A stretch of DNA of 64,000 nucleotides from Salvia splendens (GCF_004379255.2 NC_056042.1:11331901-11395900); one strand, 5' to 3'; counted from the stretch's first letter, positions 33,280 through 48,759 are shown. Made by a program: numbers and translations. Notes: a model not told the origin generated them from the sequence alone.

Positions 33280-34438
33280 TGATAAGGCTCATTTCATGCA
33301 TCGGTTTAAGGGTAAATTGTACTCTACTTGATCGGTTTATCACGCAAAGCAAGTGTTAAATGTGCAGGAATGCCGCTTGACCAAAGCAACAAGACCAAAC
33401 AGATCAAGCGAGTACAATAGGTAAAAAATGCCAGATTTCGGGGGAAGTTGATCAAGGGGAGTAATCAAGCAGTTAAGGAGGGGACCACTGGATGTCAGAA
33501 GAAGAACACGTGAGGCTATGAGCTGGATGGTGCGCAACATTCTATTATCAAGGACAACGTTCTAGAAGGGGACACGTGCTGATATATGAGACGCAAGGAC
33601 GGAGCTGAGTCACGAATTTGTTACTAAAAAGCATCGTCGTTCTAGAAGAAGAGCACGTAGCAATCAATGAGTCGCTCACTCTCAGCATGAGCGAATATTC
33701 CCTGCCAAGATCGTTATCCAGCTGGAGGTCGTGCTGAGCCTATAAATAGAGAATGTGCCACCACATGAAAGAGCTCTGATCCTTTACTTTCCGCCTACTT
33801 TAGCTTAGTTCTCTAGCTTAGTTCAGTTCTCTAGAATAGCTTAGCTTAGCTTAGATAAAGTAATGTTTAGCTAGAAAGGGCGACTGAAGAAGCGCTGCTG
33901 AATACTTGCTATCTGTCGGCGAAGCCTTAAGTTTCCCACCGAGGCTCTTCTCGGTTTTACTTGCTTTCGTAATTTCCAGAGTGTTAGCTTAGTTTAAAAT
34001 TCACGTTGTATTGTTCTAGTTTAATCGAAGTTGTTTTCGTTTTCATCCTCGCATTTACTGTTTTAGTTTTAGTTTTGTTCTGATGCACTTGATCCATTAG
34101 TTAAATTTACCTTGTTCAAATTAGTCAGTTTAATTCTGTCTAGAGTAAAATCAGTAGTTAAAAACTCCCAAGTTAAAGCGTGGCAGCAACCAACCCCCTG
34201 TTCACTATTCACACACTTGATACACCAACTTCCCTGTGGGATCGACCCCGAACTTGCCACTTTACTGTTAAAGTAGTGCAAAATTGAGAGTTATAAATTA
34301 CTTTGGTGGGTAAACGAGCGAAAGCGAGATCGACTTGATCAAGTGGCAACGACATTTGCTAACTGATCGAACCGGTTCAGTTATCTTTCCATATAACTTG
34401 GTCTGAATTCGCGCTTGTCGTTCGCCTAATCCTCGCCA
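33280..34438 (+). repeat. 3' LTR of element B, full length
   Basis: 1,159 bp from TGATAAGGCTCATTTC to CTCGCCA. TATA-like tataaatagag at about 33,741-33,751. It serves as the reference for the truncated 5' LTR and for the inverted copy at 24,512-25,624. Copia sequence resumes right after at 34,439. Confidence 0.88.
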
Positions 34439-37135
34439 CTGGGCCATGTTGGAGAAAAGGGGATCAAGGAGCTAGCCAAGAAAGGATTGATCAAGCTGAA
34501 TGCATCATAAGGTTTAGGAAAGTGTGAGCCATGTATTCTTTGAAAGGCTAAGAAGCTGCCTTTTGCAACCGGGAAGCACAGCTCAACAGCTCCATTTGTG
34601 TATGCTCACTCAGACTTATGGTGTCCAGCTCAGGTTGCATCTATGAGTGGAGGTAAATACTTCATGTCTATCATATATGACTACTCTAGGAAGGTCTGGG
34701 TTTATATTTTGAAAGAAAAGTCTCAAGCTTTTGAAAAGTTCAAGGAATGGCATACAAAATGTGAGAATGAAAGAGGGACTGTGTTGAAGTGTCTGAGAAC
34801 AGACAATGGGATGGAGTTACTATCTACTAAATTTGAGGATTATTGCAAATCAAAGGGAATTAAAAGGCACATAAAAGCTCCAAGGAATCCTCAACAAAAT
34901 GGAGTTGCAGAGCGCATGAATAGAACCTTGCTTGAAAGAGTGAGGTGCATGTTGTTCTCTTCTGGCTTGCCAAAGAAATTCTGGGCAGAAGCAATTTCCA
35001 CTACTGCAATGCTCATCAACAAGTGCCCCTCATCAGCAATATCCAATGAAATCCCAGATCAGAGATGGTATGGAAATCTTGGTGATTACTCTGGGCTATG
35101 AAGTTTTGGTTGTGCTGCTTATGCTGCAGTAAAGCAGAACAAATTAGAACCTAGAGCCAAGAAGTGTGTGATGCTGGGATATCAGGAAGGTGTGAAGGCT
35201 TACAGACTTTGGTGTTTGCAGCAAGAGGGTCAGGGAATTATTGTCAGCAGGGATGTAACTTTCAATGAAGCAGAAATGTCTTTCAAGAAATATCTGATTG
35301 TTGTAGATGGCAGAAGAGAAGATCTGCAGAATTTTGAAATTGGTGAGAGCTCAAATGGAGCTGAATCAGAAGAAGATTTGGAGTTTTCAGATGACAGAGG
35401 AGAAGGTGGAGCACAACCACAACAATCAGAGCAAACTTAAGGTGGAAATGATCAGCAGCCACCAGATGGGAGACCAAAGACAAATACCAAACAGCTAAGA
35501 TGGTTTAATGACTATGGTTTTTTTTTTGCATTGTGTGTGGCTGAGGTTCTATCATATGCAGAGCCAGCTACATATGAGGAAGCTATAAGGTGCAAAGAAA
35601 TCCAGAAGTGGATCAATACAATGAGGGAAGAAATAGAGTCTCTACTTAAGAATGGCACCTGGATGTTGGTGAGAAATCCAGAAACTCAGAAATTGATCAG
35701 TTGCAAATGGATATTTAAGAAGAAAGTGGAAGTGGGTGAAGTTGAATCTATCAGGTTTAAAGCTAGAGTAGTAGCAAAAGGTTTCACACAAGTTGAGGGG
35801 ATAGACTATACAGAAGTGTTTTCTCCAATAATGAAGCACACTTCTATCAGGATTTTGCCGGCACTCACTGCTCATTTTGATTGGGAGCTACATCAACTCG
35901 ATGTCAAGACTGTTTTCCTTCATGGGAACTTAGAAGAAACAATATACATGATGCAGCCTAAAGGGTTTGAAAAGCCTGGTGAAGAACAGAAAGTATGTCT
36001 GTTAAAGAAAAGCCTCTACGGGCTGAAGCAAAGTAGCAGACAATGGAATTTGAAATTCCATGAGCATATGCTGACCATGAAGTTTGAAAGATCTAGTTTT
36101 GATAGTTGTGTTTATGTGAAGAAGAATGAGGAATGGATAGTTTCCTATTTGTTGTTGTAAGTAGATGACATTTTGTTGGCTGGATCTTGCAAGAAAGAAA
36201 TTCAGGTCATTAAAGATGATTTGAAGATGAAGTTTGATGTGAAAGATATGGGAGATGCTAAAAGAATTCTTGGCATGGACATACTCAGAGATAGAAGGAA
36301 GAGGGAATTGAAGCTGGTCAAGGCAGATTACATTAGCAAAGTGATCAAGAAATATCAGATGGAAGATGCAAGGTCTGTATCCATTCCTTGGCTAGTCACT
36401 TTAAACTCAGCAAGTAGCAGATGCCAAAGGAAGAGAATGATAGAAGAGAAATGAATCAGATCCCATATGCAAATATTGTTGGCAGTATTATGTATCTGAT
36501 ACTTTGCACAAGGCCTGATGTGGCTCATGCAATCAGTGTAGCCAGCAGATACATGTCAGACCCGGGCAAAGAACATTGGATAACTTTAAAGTGGATTTTG
36601 AAGTATCTAAAAGGCTCTGTGAATGTTGGGTTGCATTTTGGAGGTGGAGCCTGGTCTTAAGGTGATGATGCATTGGATGGATTCTGTGATTCAAACAATG
36701 CAGCAAATTTGGATAACAGAAAGTCTCAAAGTGGATATGTTTTCACATTATTTGGCACATCTGTAAGCTGGAAATCAAATTTGCAATTTGTAGTTGCATT
36801 ATCTACAACAAAAGCTGACTATATCTCATTGACTGAAGCTGCAATGGAGGGAAAATGGTTGCAGGGTATTCTTCAGGATTTTGGAGTTAGACAGACTGGA
36901 GTGAAGATCAGATGTGCTAGCAACTTTGCTATATGTTTAGCTAAGCATCAGATGTTCCATGAAAGATCTAAGCACATTGATGTGAGGATGCATTTCATTC
37001 GTGATGAAATTAGAATGGAAGAATAGATGTTGTGAAGGTTCCAACCGAGGAGAATGCATCTGATATGTTGACAAAGGCTTTACCAGTTTCCAAGTTTAGA
37101 CATTGCTTGGAATTGGTGGAAGTTGTGGAGTGCTA
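34439..37135 (+). pseudogene. Copia pol (integrase, RT, RNase H) of C1
   Basis: Resumes in the GAG-pre-integrase domain (LGHVGEKG), then the integrase core (HSDLW, RTDNGMEL, NPQQNGVAERMNRTLLE), the RT (KWIFKKK, QLDVKTVFLHGNLEE, LKKSLYGLKQSSRQW) and RNase H (SQSGYVFTLFGTSVSWKS, ALSTTKADY). The tyrosine of the catalytic YVDD is a TAA stop (36,158-36,160, ttgTAAgtagatgac), shared with the mirror copy. Further stops lie at about 34,508, 34,542, 35,099, 35,438 and 36,658; a frameshift near 36,420 and a one-base loss near 37,010 complete the damage. Confidence 0.88.
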
Positions 37136-37204
37136 GAGTTCAGTAACAAGGTTGAGAAGGAAGTTAGATGTTGAATTATACTTTGCTAGGTCAAGGTGGA
37201 GATT

Positions 37205-37661
37205 TGTGAGTTGGTGCCCTTTGCAAATCGTGAACTAAAAGGTGAGCTGAAGCAGCTGAGAGAGCCGTTGGGATCAAAAAGAAGGAATCAAGAAATGAAC
37301 TCGTTTCTTGAGCTGAAAGAGCCGTTGGAGATTGACGGTTATAACTGATTTTTGGAGCCTTGAAGATTAGTTAGTTTTTCCCTCGTGTACTCTCATATAT
37401 TAGCTTGCTCTGATCATGTAAAAGGCAGAGAGAATGACACACAACACACACGCATAGAATTGAGGGTTATGAGCTCTGGCTTGTGATTAGTTTAGAGCGA
37501 TCGATTTGTATGTGCGAGGATCATCTTCTTGAGAGTGTGAATCAATAAACTTCGTTAGTCTTCTCCGTGGATGTAGGCAACCATTGCCGAACCACGTAAT
37601 CGCTTGAGAGTGCTTTACATTTCTTGTTTGTGTGAGTTCAATCGGTAGAAAGATCCTAACA
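37205..37661 (+). repeat. 3' LTR of copia C1
   Basis: 457 bp, TGTGAGTTGG to CCTAACA, preceded by a purine tract (caaggtggagatt). Its mirror copy at 48,303-48,759 differs at about three positions by eye (gctctggc/gctcttgc, gagaatgac/gagaaagac, gagccgttgg/gagcctttgg). Confidence 0.88.
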
Positions 37662-39394
<1,733 letters not shown>

Positions 39395-39954
39395 ATGATT
39401 TTTTGGGTGAGAGTGGGGCGACGGTATTTTTTAATGATTTAGCGTTGATTATTCGTAGTGGGAGATATTAATGGTATTTTCCGAGAAGCAACGTCAATTT
39501 TTTTGGTCTCGAATGTCTGTAAAGCTAATTTTACTCGAGAAGCCGCCTTTGGCTTAGGATATGGTGGTTAAATTTTATATGGATTATAACTTATAATTAT
39601 ATAGTTTGTCTCCAAGAAGAGTACTTCCTTCATTCCAATTACAGTTTTTCATTTTGGTTCGTTTTTAATTAATCTCACTTCATTTTTATTATTTTTAATA
39701 ATAAATTTCATATTCCACTAACCCATTTCTTCTTATATTATATTATAAAATTAATATATTTATAAGACTCAAATATATCACTAACTTTTTCAACTTACTT
39801 TTCTTTATATCTCTTAAAATTTGTGTCGGGCCAACGTAGGACGCATATTGGGGAACAGAGGGAGCATATCAATATTGTATAATTAATGTATTTTAGGTTT
39901 GTTCATATTAATAACTTTTTATTAAATAAATATTTTAATTTGCACTAAACACAT
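39395..39954. mobile_element. Left spacer flank with Stowaway-like MITE (about 39,622-39,868)
   Basis: Upstream region of the left oxidoreductase gene beyond the shared 103 bp. It contains a MITE with ends gtacttccttcattccaatt and ggggaacagagggagcat, and internal phrases of the family (cccactaaccc, actttttcaactta, ttaaaatttgtg). Nothing else is recognised. Confidence 0.55.
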
Positions 39955-40195
39955 TATTCCCTCCATCCGCTAAATATTGTCCATGTTTGACTTGGCGCAA
40001 GTTTTAAGAAGTATGAGTGGAAAAAGTTAGGGGAATGTAGGTCACACATTTATATATTGATTTTATAATAGAATGTGAGTGTAATAAGTTAGTGAAAAGT
40101 GTGGTTCATTAATCAGAAATGGGAAAAAAAAAGTGGACCATTTCGTGGACGAACCGAAATAAAATTGGACAACATTCCACTGATGGAGCGAGGAT
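39955..40195. mobile_element. Stowaway-like MITE
   Basis: Left end attattccctccatccgcta, right end attccactgatggagcgagg. Non-coding; the interior has gcgcaagttttaaga and the usual 'ttagtgaaaagtg' type phrases. Confidence 0.6.
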
Positions 40196-40258
40196 AAATT
40201 TTATTAAGTTTTGTGATAGCTTGATTTGATGTCTTATCTTATGTAAAATTTATTTATC

Positions 40259-40514
40259 TACTACCTCCGTCCCCAAAAATTTGTCTCACTTTGACCCGGC
40301 ACGGGTTTTAAGAAATGTAATGGAAAGTGAGTTAAAAAAGTTAGTGGATTGTGGGTCCTACTTTTATATATTAGTTTTATAATAAAATGTGAGTATGAAT
40401 GAGCTAGTGGAATATGGGGTCCACTACCAAAAATGGTAAAAAGTGAAATGAGACAAATTTTAGGGGACAGACGAAAATGGAAAAATGAGACAAATTTTCA
40501 GGGATGGAGGTAGT
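40259..40514. mobile_element. Stowaway-like MITE, well preserved
   Basis: Ends TACTACCTCCGTCCCCAAAA and ...TCAGGGATGGAGGTAGTA are clear inverted repeats beginning and ending in TA. Interior: gtctcactttgacccggcac and agtgaaatgagacaaatttt. Confidence 0.75.
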
Positions 40515-40520
40515 AATTTA

Positions 40521-40778
40521 TAGTTCTCCCTTCATACCAACTAAGTTGAGTCATATTTTTTGGGGATTTAACAACAAAATTGAATCATTTTCTTTTTCGA
40601 CAAAAAAATAAAAGATCTAATCATTCTTTACTCCATCACCTACTTTACTTTCTCTTATTTCTCCAACTTTTTTCATTTCTCCTATTTTGTTTTATTATTA
40701 TTTAAATCACTTAACACAATTTCTTAATCTTTCTGTCCAAAGGAAGTGGCCCAACTTAGTCGGGACGGAAGGAGTATT
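40521..40778. mobile_element. Stowaway-like MITE
   Basis: Left end TAGTTCTCCCTTCATACCAA, right end AGTCGGGACGGAAGGAGTAT, with accaactaagttgagtca on the left paired by gcccaacttagtcggg on the right. It lies almost end to end with the previous copy. Confidence 0.7.
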
Positions 40779-40872
40779 ATAAAAAATTAAATTATTTTAT
40801 ACAAAAATTATATAGTTATAATTTAAGAAAACTATTTGGATGCACTCGTTTAAAATTCTAGCCTCGTTCGTA

Positions 40873-41220
40873 AGTACTCCCTCTGTCCCACTAAAAATGA
40901 AGTGTTTTCCTTTTTGGGTTGAAATGAAATATTTCCTAAAATGAAAACAACATCATCTCTACTTTTTTTATCTCTCTTATTTTATGTTTTCTTCAATAAC
41001 TCATAAAATAATATTCTCTATGTCCTATTAAAAATGAAACGTTATCCATTTTAGATTGTTCTATTAAAAATGAAACGTTTTCTAAAATAGAAATAACTTT
41101 ATCTCTATTTTTCCCCCTCTCTTACTTTACTATTTCTTCTTTAACCTACGAAACAATACTGCATAAAATCTCGTGCCTAAAAGCAAACTTTCATATTTAT
41201 TAGGACGGAGAGAGTACTAT
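40873..41220. mobile_element. Stowaway-like MITE, compound
   Basis: Ends AGTACTCCCTCTGTCCCACT and ATTAGGACGGAGAGAGTACT. A second left-end-like block (tatgtcctattaaaaatgaa) at about 41,015-41,040 and a third at about 41,060 suggest internal duplication or one element inside another. Confidence 0.65.
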
Positions 41221-42980
41221 ATAAAATCACATGTAAAAAAGTAAATATTTCATTTCTAATAAAATAGAGGAAATATTATATTAGTCATTGGCGGACACAG
41301 GTGGAGGGATGGAAGGGCTTAATCCCTCCCCAACAAGATTTTTTTCATCTTTTTCTATTTATAAATTTTTTAAAAATTAATGATAACAGTTTTAAGCCCT
41401 TCCAAAGCCAATATAATTGCAGACTAAATTGCTTGAACTGAATGATGTGAAGGGGCTGGACAAATTTTGAGGATCGAAAATTTGCAAAAGATAATGAAAG
41501 AAGAAAATGGTTGACGTAACTTTGGGGAAGAAGTTAGTGATATAATATTACTATATTAGGTATTGAAAGTCACATTTAAAAAGTACTGTACCGTTTTGAG
41601 CTTCAATTAATGTTCTCTTATAAAATAAAATTGATTATAAAATTTATCCTAAGTTATGAATTTTGACCAATGAAAACTTCCTTAATTCCTTTTGCTATGT
41701 TGCATAAATTGTTAAACTTATTTCAAATATACGAGTAGCTAAAATGCATAACAAAGATTTTTTCTACTTTTCCAAGTTCTTTCACATCACTTCCTTTAAT
41801 TCCTTTACCTATTTTAAATTTATGATGGGTTAGACTAGTGTATATGATTTTTTGCGATACAAGTATTACTTTTTTCATATATACTAGTATATAATATGAG
41901 CCCGACTCAAGACAGGTGAAGCATTTTTTTAGACACGATACTTAAGAAATTGATGTGTTAAATGTTAAAAGTGGAAAGAGTAAAGTAAGAGATGAAATAA
42001 AATAAGAGAGATGAAAAAAGAATAATGTATAAGAGAAGATAAAAGTTTTGCCAAAAAGGTAAATGACTTAACTACTTTGAGACAATAAAAAAAAGAATAC
42101 GACACAATTACCTTGGAACGGATGAGTATAATATGATAAAAATATACTCCATCAATTTACTAGAAATAAAAATTCTTTCATTTAAAAACCATTTCTTAAA
42201 AATAGAAACTTTTCATTTTAGAAAATGGACACACAATCCACTAACACTAATTCCCCTATATTTTTCTCCTCCTCTATCATATTTTATAAATTTTTTAAAT
42301 TTTTTTTTCATTTTTTTTACTTTACCGATTTTGCATTAAAACTCATACCGTTTTCAGAATGTCTATTTTTAGAAAATGAAAGGAGTATATGATTAAGCCC
42401 CTACTATTAATATTTCCTGCGTCCGCAGCTGATATTAGTATTATAACTTTTAAGTTTTTTTTTTTGTTGTGTTAGGCTCCACCAAACTTAATTTATGTTT
42501 GGACTAAGACTGTTAAATAATTAGCTACTATGATAGAGAAGTTTTCTATATTGCCAGCGGACGATGGACATTACTTTTCTTCAAGAATTATTCATTAATA
42601 TAGTTTTTGTTGTTTTTCTCCAGAGTAAGTGTTGACCGTTTGGAATGCCACTTGTAGTTTATACTATTTTAATTTTAACAAATGATCTAAAACGAAAAAT
42701 AACTTACACTTGAATTATATAGAACGCTTAAGAGTATTTTTCCACTAACTTACTTTATTTATATTTTATTAAGATTAATAATATTAAAATAGTATCTACT
42801 AATTTTTACTATCACTTCCTAAGTTAATAATTTTATAAATCCGAATCAGTAAAAATAGGATATTCATTAGCATACGTGGACGTACAATTTGGATTGAAAT
42901 AACACTTTGGATATACCAATTGGGCCATGAGATAATGAAAAACCTTAATATGCACTGAACCATGGAGAAAGCAAATCTAT
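41221..42980. other. AT-rich spacer DNA with decayed repeats
   Basis: No gene recognised. A block at about 41,284-41,470 (ggcggacacaggtggaggga, then gggcttaatccctcccc) resembles the end of a plant non-autonomous DNA transposon, but the other end is not clear. Two further weak MITE-like stretches lie at about 41,900-42,130 and 42,145-42,395 (actccatcaatttactag ... aaaatgaaaggagtatatg). Confidence 0.4.
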
Positions 42981-43240
42981 ATACTCCCTCCGTATCCCCA
43001 TTAATTATCAACTTTTGCTATTTTCATCCGTCCCCCGATAATTATCCATTTTCATTTTTTTTATCATAAATGACAAGTAGGCATCACATTCCACTAATTT
43101 ATTTTACTCACATTTTATTATAAAACTAATAAAGTATATAAAAGTGAGACTCGCTAACTTTTTCAATCTACTTTCCTTTACGTTTCTTAAAATTCATGCC
43201 GGAACCAAAATGAACAAGTATTGGGACGAAAGGAGGAGTT
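42981..43240. mobile_element. Stowaway-like MITE
   Basis: Ends atactccctccgtatcccca and tattgggacgaaaggaggag. Interior 'cattttattataaaactaat' and 'aaattcatgccgg' match the other copies in the spacer. Confidence 0.7.
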
Positions 43241-43286
43241 GATTTCATAGGTACCGGTGGTTCACATCAATAGTACCAAGGGCTAA

Positions 43287-45257
43287 GAGCATCTCCAATG
43301 GCGGCGTTGGCACCGGCACGCCGATTTTTCGCGGACGCCGGTGCTGACACCGAACCATTGCGAGCGGTGTCGTCAAAATTGGCGTGCCCACGCCGATTCT
43401 TGGGCTGACATTGATTCTCACGCCGATCCCCACGGCGCCATTGTAGGCCCCGAATCGGAGTCAGACCGGCGTCAGATTTTTAATTTTTTTTAAAAATTTT
43501 CCGAAACACTATATATACGCGCTTTGGACGTCATTTTCATTCGCACCGCTTGTTTAAACGAGTACTCTCTCTATCTTAATTTCTATACAAGATCAACAAC
43601 GAGAAATGGAGAACAACTACGAAGGTACTCCAGTGACGACCGGGTCTCAGACTCCCCCGACTCCCGTGGTAGGTGGTTGGACTCCGATGACCGGGTACTA
43701 CAACATGTACCCGTGGCAGCAGATGATGCCACCGATGGCCTCCGGGGGGAAGTATGCCGGCTTGGCAGGGGGTACCGCCGATGCAACCCCCTATGCAAAT
43801 GATGCCGGGGTGGGCACTCGGGATGCAGCCACCTGCGCAGCAGATGATGCAACCCCCGCAGGGGACGCCCTATTTGGAAAACGTCTATCGGCCGTCTTTT
43901 GATTTTTCCACCGATTCTTCGCACACGTCGACCCCAACGGATGCATAGTACACGCAGTATGAGACCTTCTCCTTATAGGAGTTGGGTTTTGATATTAACG
44001 AGGTTCCGGAAACTCCCATTCAAAGTCGGGGAGTAGGGCGGGGTCGGAGCGCCCCTAAGAAGAAGGGCAAGGCCAAGAAGGTCGGCGAGTCGTCGCAGCC
44101 GGATGAGGATAGCCGGGTCCGGAGGAAGTGGACGGATGAGGAGAACGTTGCGCTGGCCAAGGCGTGGGTGAGTGTATGCGATGATCCTCTCGTTTCGAAC
44201 AACCAGAGGATCGTCAACTTGTTGGCCAAGATAGCCGCAGCCTACAGGGCATTTTGCCCTGAAGGGAGACCGCGCACCGGGGAGGAGTGCAGGAAGTGCT
44301 GGGTTCGCATCAGGTCTGGCGTCTCTCGATTTTCGGGTTTGTACGCCAACGCCCTCCGCATGCAGACCAGTGGCCAAACAGAGGAAGACTGCAGGAGGAT
44401 TGCGGAGAGAGCCTACCCCGATCCGCAGGGGAAGTACTTTGAGTTCACATACTGGAACTGCTACCTTGTGCTCAACGAGTCGGAGAAATTCAGGGCAGGT
44501 GTCGACGCTGGCTGGCCGAAGAAGCAGAAACTGAACTATACCGGTGAATATAGCGGCAGCAGCGGTGGTTCCCACGACCTCCCCGAGACGGCCCAGGAGG
44601 TCCCGACCCCTCGTTCGTTCGGTCGCCGACCTCGCCCGGTTGGCCAAAGGCGGGCGCAACAGGATGCGAGGGGGGGCACCCCAAGGTCCCAGGAGGTCCA
44701 GTAGGCATCCCCCCCTCGGCAGGTCCACCGAGGAGCTCAAATTCTTCGCGCGTCAACAAACGCGCGCTCAAATGGTGAAGACGTTAGCCGACTTCCGGAC
44801 GGCGGTGGACCCCGAGGAGAAGGCTTATCTTCGCGTATTGCTCCGGAGCATGCGTGAAGAATTGGAGGGATTTCAGACGGATACCAGGGGAGTAGCCGCG
44901 ACGTTGGTGGCGACGGAGGCGGCGGCGGCGACGACGAAGGGCTGGGCGACGACGGAGGCGAGGAGTGATTTTTTATGTAATTTTTTTATTGTACTTTTTA
45001 ATTTTTGTACTTTTTTTTAAATTAATGTACTTTTTTTTAAAATTATTGTACTTTTTAAAATTTTAATAGTATTATTCAATTTTCCCGTATTTGTCTCGTA
45101 AATTAAATTCCGTATGTTGCTACGATTGTAAATTAAATTATATAATTGTTATTAGTGATGTGGATAGGTTATGGGAAGCTATGTGAGGGCTATTGGATGA
45201 CCAGTTGCATGTCCAGATAATGTGACAGGAGGATTTTAGTGCTGATGATGTGGCAGT
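43287..45257 (+). mobile_element. PIF/Harbinger non-autonomous element H1
   Basis: Begins GAGCATCTCCAATGGCGG at 43,287 directly after a TAA (43,284-43,286), the 3-bp target expected for PIF/Harbinger. A GC-rich subterminal region (CGCCG, ACACCG repeats) precedes a tata box-like 'ctatatatacgcg' (43,509-43,521) and the Myb-like ORF1. No DDE transposase is present. The right end has the usual 'gatgatgtggcagtg' but the terminal inverted repeat is missing, so the element is truncated. Confidence 0.75.
43606..44960 (+). pseudogene. Harbinger ORF1 (Myb/SANT-like DNA-binding protein), degenerate
   Basis: Starts MENNYEGTPVT at 43,606, with a Met/Gln/Pro-rich N-terminus. A one-base shift in a G run near 43,743-43,749 moves the frame to the MPAWQGVPP... 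reading, which ends in a stop at 43,948. The SANT-like domain is open in 43,982-44,704: RRKWTDEENVALAKAWVSV, EECRKCWVRIRSGVSRFSG, QGKYFEFTYWNCYLVLNESEKF. The tail resumes in another frame (44,700-44,960, TRAQMVKTLADFRTAVDPEEKAYLR). Such proteins are often mislabelled 'glutathione S-transferase T3-like'; in autonomous elements ORF1 assists the transposase. Confidence 0.75.
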
Positions 45258-45261
45258 GTAT

Positions 45262-45570
45262 TATGTATTTCGGTTTGAAGAATTATAATAGTATTGAGTA
45301 TGTATTTCGGTTTGAAGAATTATATAGTATTTCGGTTCAAAATAATCATATTTTCTTCACTCGAAGGATGTTATTGGACCTAAAACTTGAAAAGTTTGGC
45401 TGATTGTAAGACTATGGGCAAGAATAAACTATTAGTGCTTCGTTTAGTATATAGAATTGGGGTGTGGTATTAGAATTTGAGCTTTCAATTTCAAATGTAA
45501 AATTTGGTCTCATAAAATATATGAATTTGGAATTGAAATTGGTATGTGAAATTGGTATTGAAATTTGATC
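45262..45570. repeat. Dispersed direct repeat, copy 1
   Basis: About 300 bp starting near 'tgtatttcggtttgaagaat' and running through 'gttattggacctaaaa' and 'tttgagctttcaatttcaaa'. It matches 45,962-46,268 at roughly 95% or better. Non-coding. Confidence 0.8.
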
Positions 45571-45961
45571 TGGTGTTGCGGGTGGCCTTATGAGTGCCAG
45601 TTCACTTTTTCTATAAATGGTAGCTAGACTTCACATTATACTAATATTTTATTATAAAACTAATAAACATAAAAAATTGGTCCTACATTCCACTATTTTT
45701 TCTATTCACTTTCCTTTTAAAATTTGTGCAGAAGACAGAAGGAATAAAAAAATGGTGGTGTGTTTTGAATCCAAAATGACTAAGGTTTCTTCCACTCGGT
45801 AGAGAAGAACATTAAACCTCTAAAGTTGACCCATATGAATTTATATGATTTGAAATATGAGGTGGTAAACTATGAAGTTATTGAAGCTTTTAAGAATTTA
45901 AGGATGGAGGTGGGAATTAATTTCATTGGTGAATTAACTTTGTTCAAAGTGACACTTGTAT
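45571..45961. other. Sequence between the two direct repeats
   Basis: AT-rich and without a convincing gene. A short open frame crosses from here into copy 2 but has no recognisable domain. Confidence 0.4.
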
Positions 45962-46268
45962 TTGTATTGAGTATGTATTTCGGTTTGAAGAATTATAATA
46001 GTATTGAGTACGTATTTCGGTTTGAAGAATTATATAGTATTTCGGTTCAAAATAATCATATTTTCTTCACTCGAATGATGTTATTGGACCTAAAAATTGA
46101 AAAATTTGGCTGATTGTAAGACTATGGGCGAGAACAAACTATTAGTGCTTTGTTTAGTATATAGAATTGGGCTGTGGTATTAGAATTTGAGCTTTCAATT
46201 TCAAATGCAATATTTGGTCTCATAAAATATATGAATTTGGAATTGAAATTGGTATTGAAATTGAATTG
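45962..46268. repeat. Dispersed direct repeat, copy 2
   Basis: Second copy of the 45,262-45,570 unit, with two versions of 'tatttcggtttgaagaatta' at its left edge, as in copy 1. Lies about 300 bp upstream of the right oxidoreductase gene's shared promoter segment. Confidence 0.8.
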
Positions 46269-46569
46269 TAATAAAATTGAATTAAGATAAATGAAAAAAA
46301 TGTAAGGTCAAAAAATTATTGGTCCGAAGCGTAAGGCAAATATGGCGGCTCGATCTGGTGTTAATTAATTTCAAAATAATGGGACTAAAACAAAAAAAAA
46401 ACATTTACAGACAATCACGACCAAAATGTTTGACGGACAGAAACTTTGGAAACGCCATTAAATTCTTCAAACATACAATGATACACATATTCAACGTCAA
46501 AATAGTACTATGCTTTTTCACCATAGAAAAATCGGCCGCCAGAAATTTAAGAAATGCATAAATACCGCC
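46269..46569. other. Upstream region of the right oxidoreductase gene, not shared
   Basis: Unique to the right copy. No clear TATA box placed relative to the ATG at 46,673 could be chosen; 'gatctggtgtt' at about 46,352 recurs at 45,567. Together with 39,395 onward on the left it means the two gene copies have different sequences beyond 103 bp upstream. Confidence 0.5.
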
Positions 46570-48302
<1,733 letters not shown>

Positions 48303-48759
48303 TGTTAGGATCTTTCTACCGATTGAACTCACACAAACAAGAAATGTAAAGCACTCTCAAGCGATTACGTGGTTCGGCAATGGTTGCCTACATCCACGGA
48401 GAAGACTAACGAAGTTTATTGATTCACACTCTCAAGAAGATGATCCTCGCACATACAAATCGATCGCTCTAAACTAATCACAAGCAAGAGCTCATAACCC
48501 TCAATTCTATGCGTGTGTGTTGTGTGTCTTTCTCTCTGCCTTTTACATGATCAGAGCAAGCTAATATATGAGAGTACACGAGGGAAAAACTAACTAATCT
48601 TCAAGGCTCCAAAAATCAGTTATAACCGTCAATCTCCAAAGGCTCTTTCAGCTCAAGAAACGAGTTCATTTCTTGATTCCTTCTTTTTGATCCCAACGGC
48701 TCTCTCAGCTGCTTCAGCTCACCTTTTAGTTCACGATTTGCAAAGGGCACCAACTCACA
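48303..48759 (-). repeat. 3' LTR of copia C2
   Basis: 457 bp, mirror of 37,205-37,661 with about three differences. The purine tract (complement of 48,760-48,772) precedes it. Confidence 0.88.

Larger units (their letters stand above)
21857..34438 (+). mobile_element. Athila-like Ty3 retrotransposon B, nested in copia C1
   Basis: A 12.6-kb element with a truncated 5' LTR, a primer site TGGCGCCGCTGCCG (22,777) like the tRNA-Asp site typical of Athila, gag, an inverted LTR in place of the protease (24,512-25,624), RT-RNase H-integrase in Ty3 order, a second ORF, a structured 3' tract and a full 3' LTR (33,280-34,438). It interrupts copia C1: the copia reading resumes at 34,439 with the GAG-pre-integrase LGHVGEKG segment. 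The mirror copia copy at 48.3-52.4 kb lacks this insertion. All ORFs are broken. Confidence 0.92.
20166..37661 (+). mobile_element. Copia LTR retrotransposon C1, split by nested element B
   Basis: The LTRs are 20,166-20,620 and 37,205-37,661, both TGTGAGTTGG ... GATCCTAACA. The outer flanks are gcgtg and ccgtg, a likely 5-bp target duplication with one difference. Removing nested element B (21,857-34,438) leaves about 4.9 kb with gag, protease, integrase, RT and RNase H in the Ty1/copia order. The coding region is inactivated throughout. An inverted, truncated copy lies at 48,303-52,375. Confidence 0.92.

Noticed and set aside
43982..44704. Glutathione S-transferase or host Myb transcription factor
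   Set aside because: There is no GST fold; the SANT-like domain with a Harbinger-type terminus and TAA target upstream indicates transposon ORF1.
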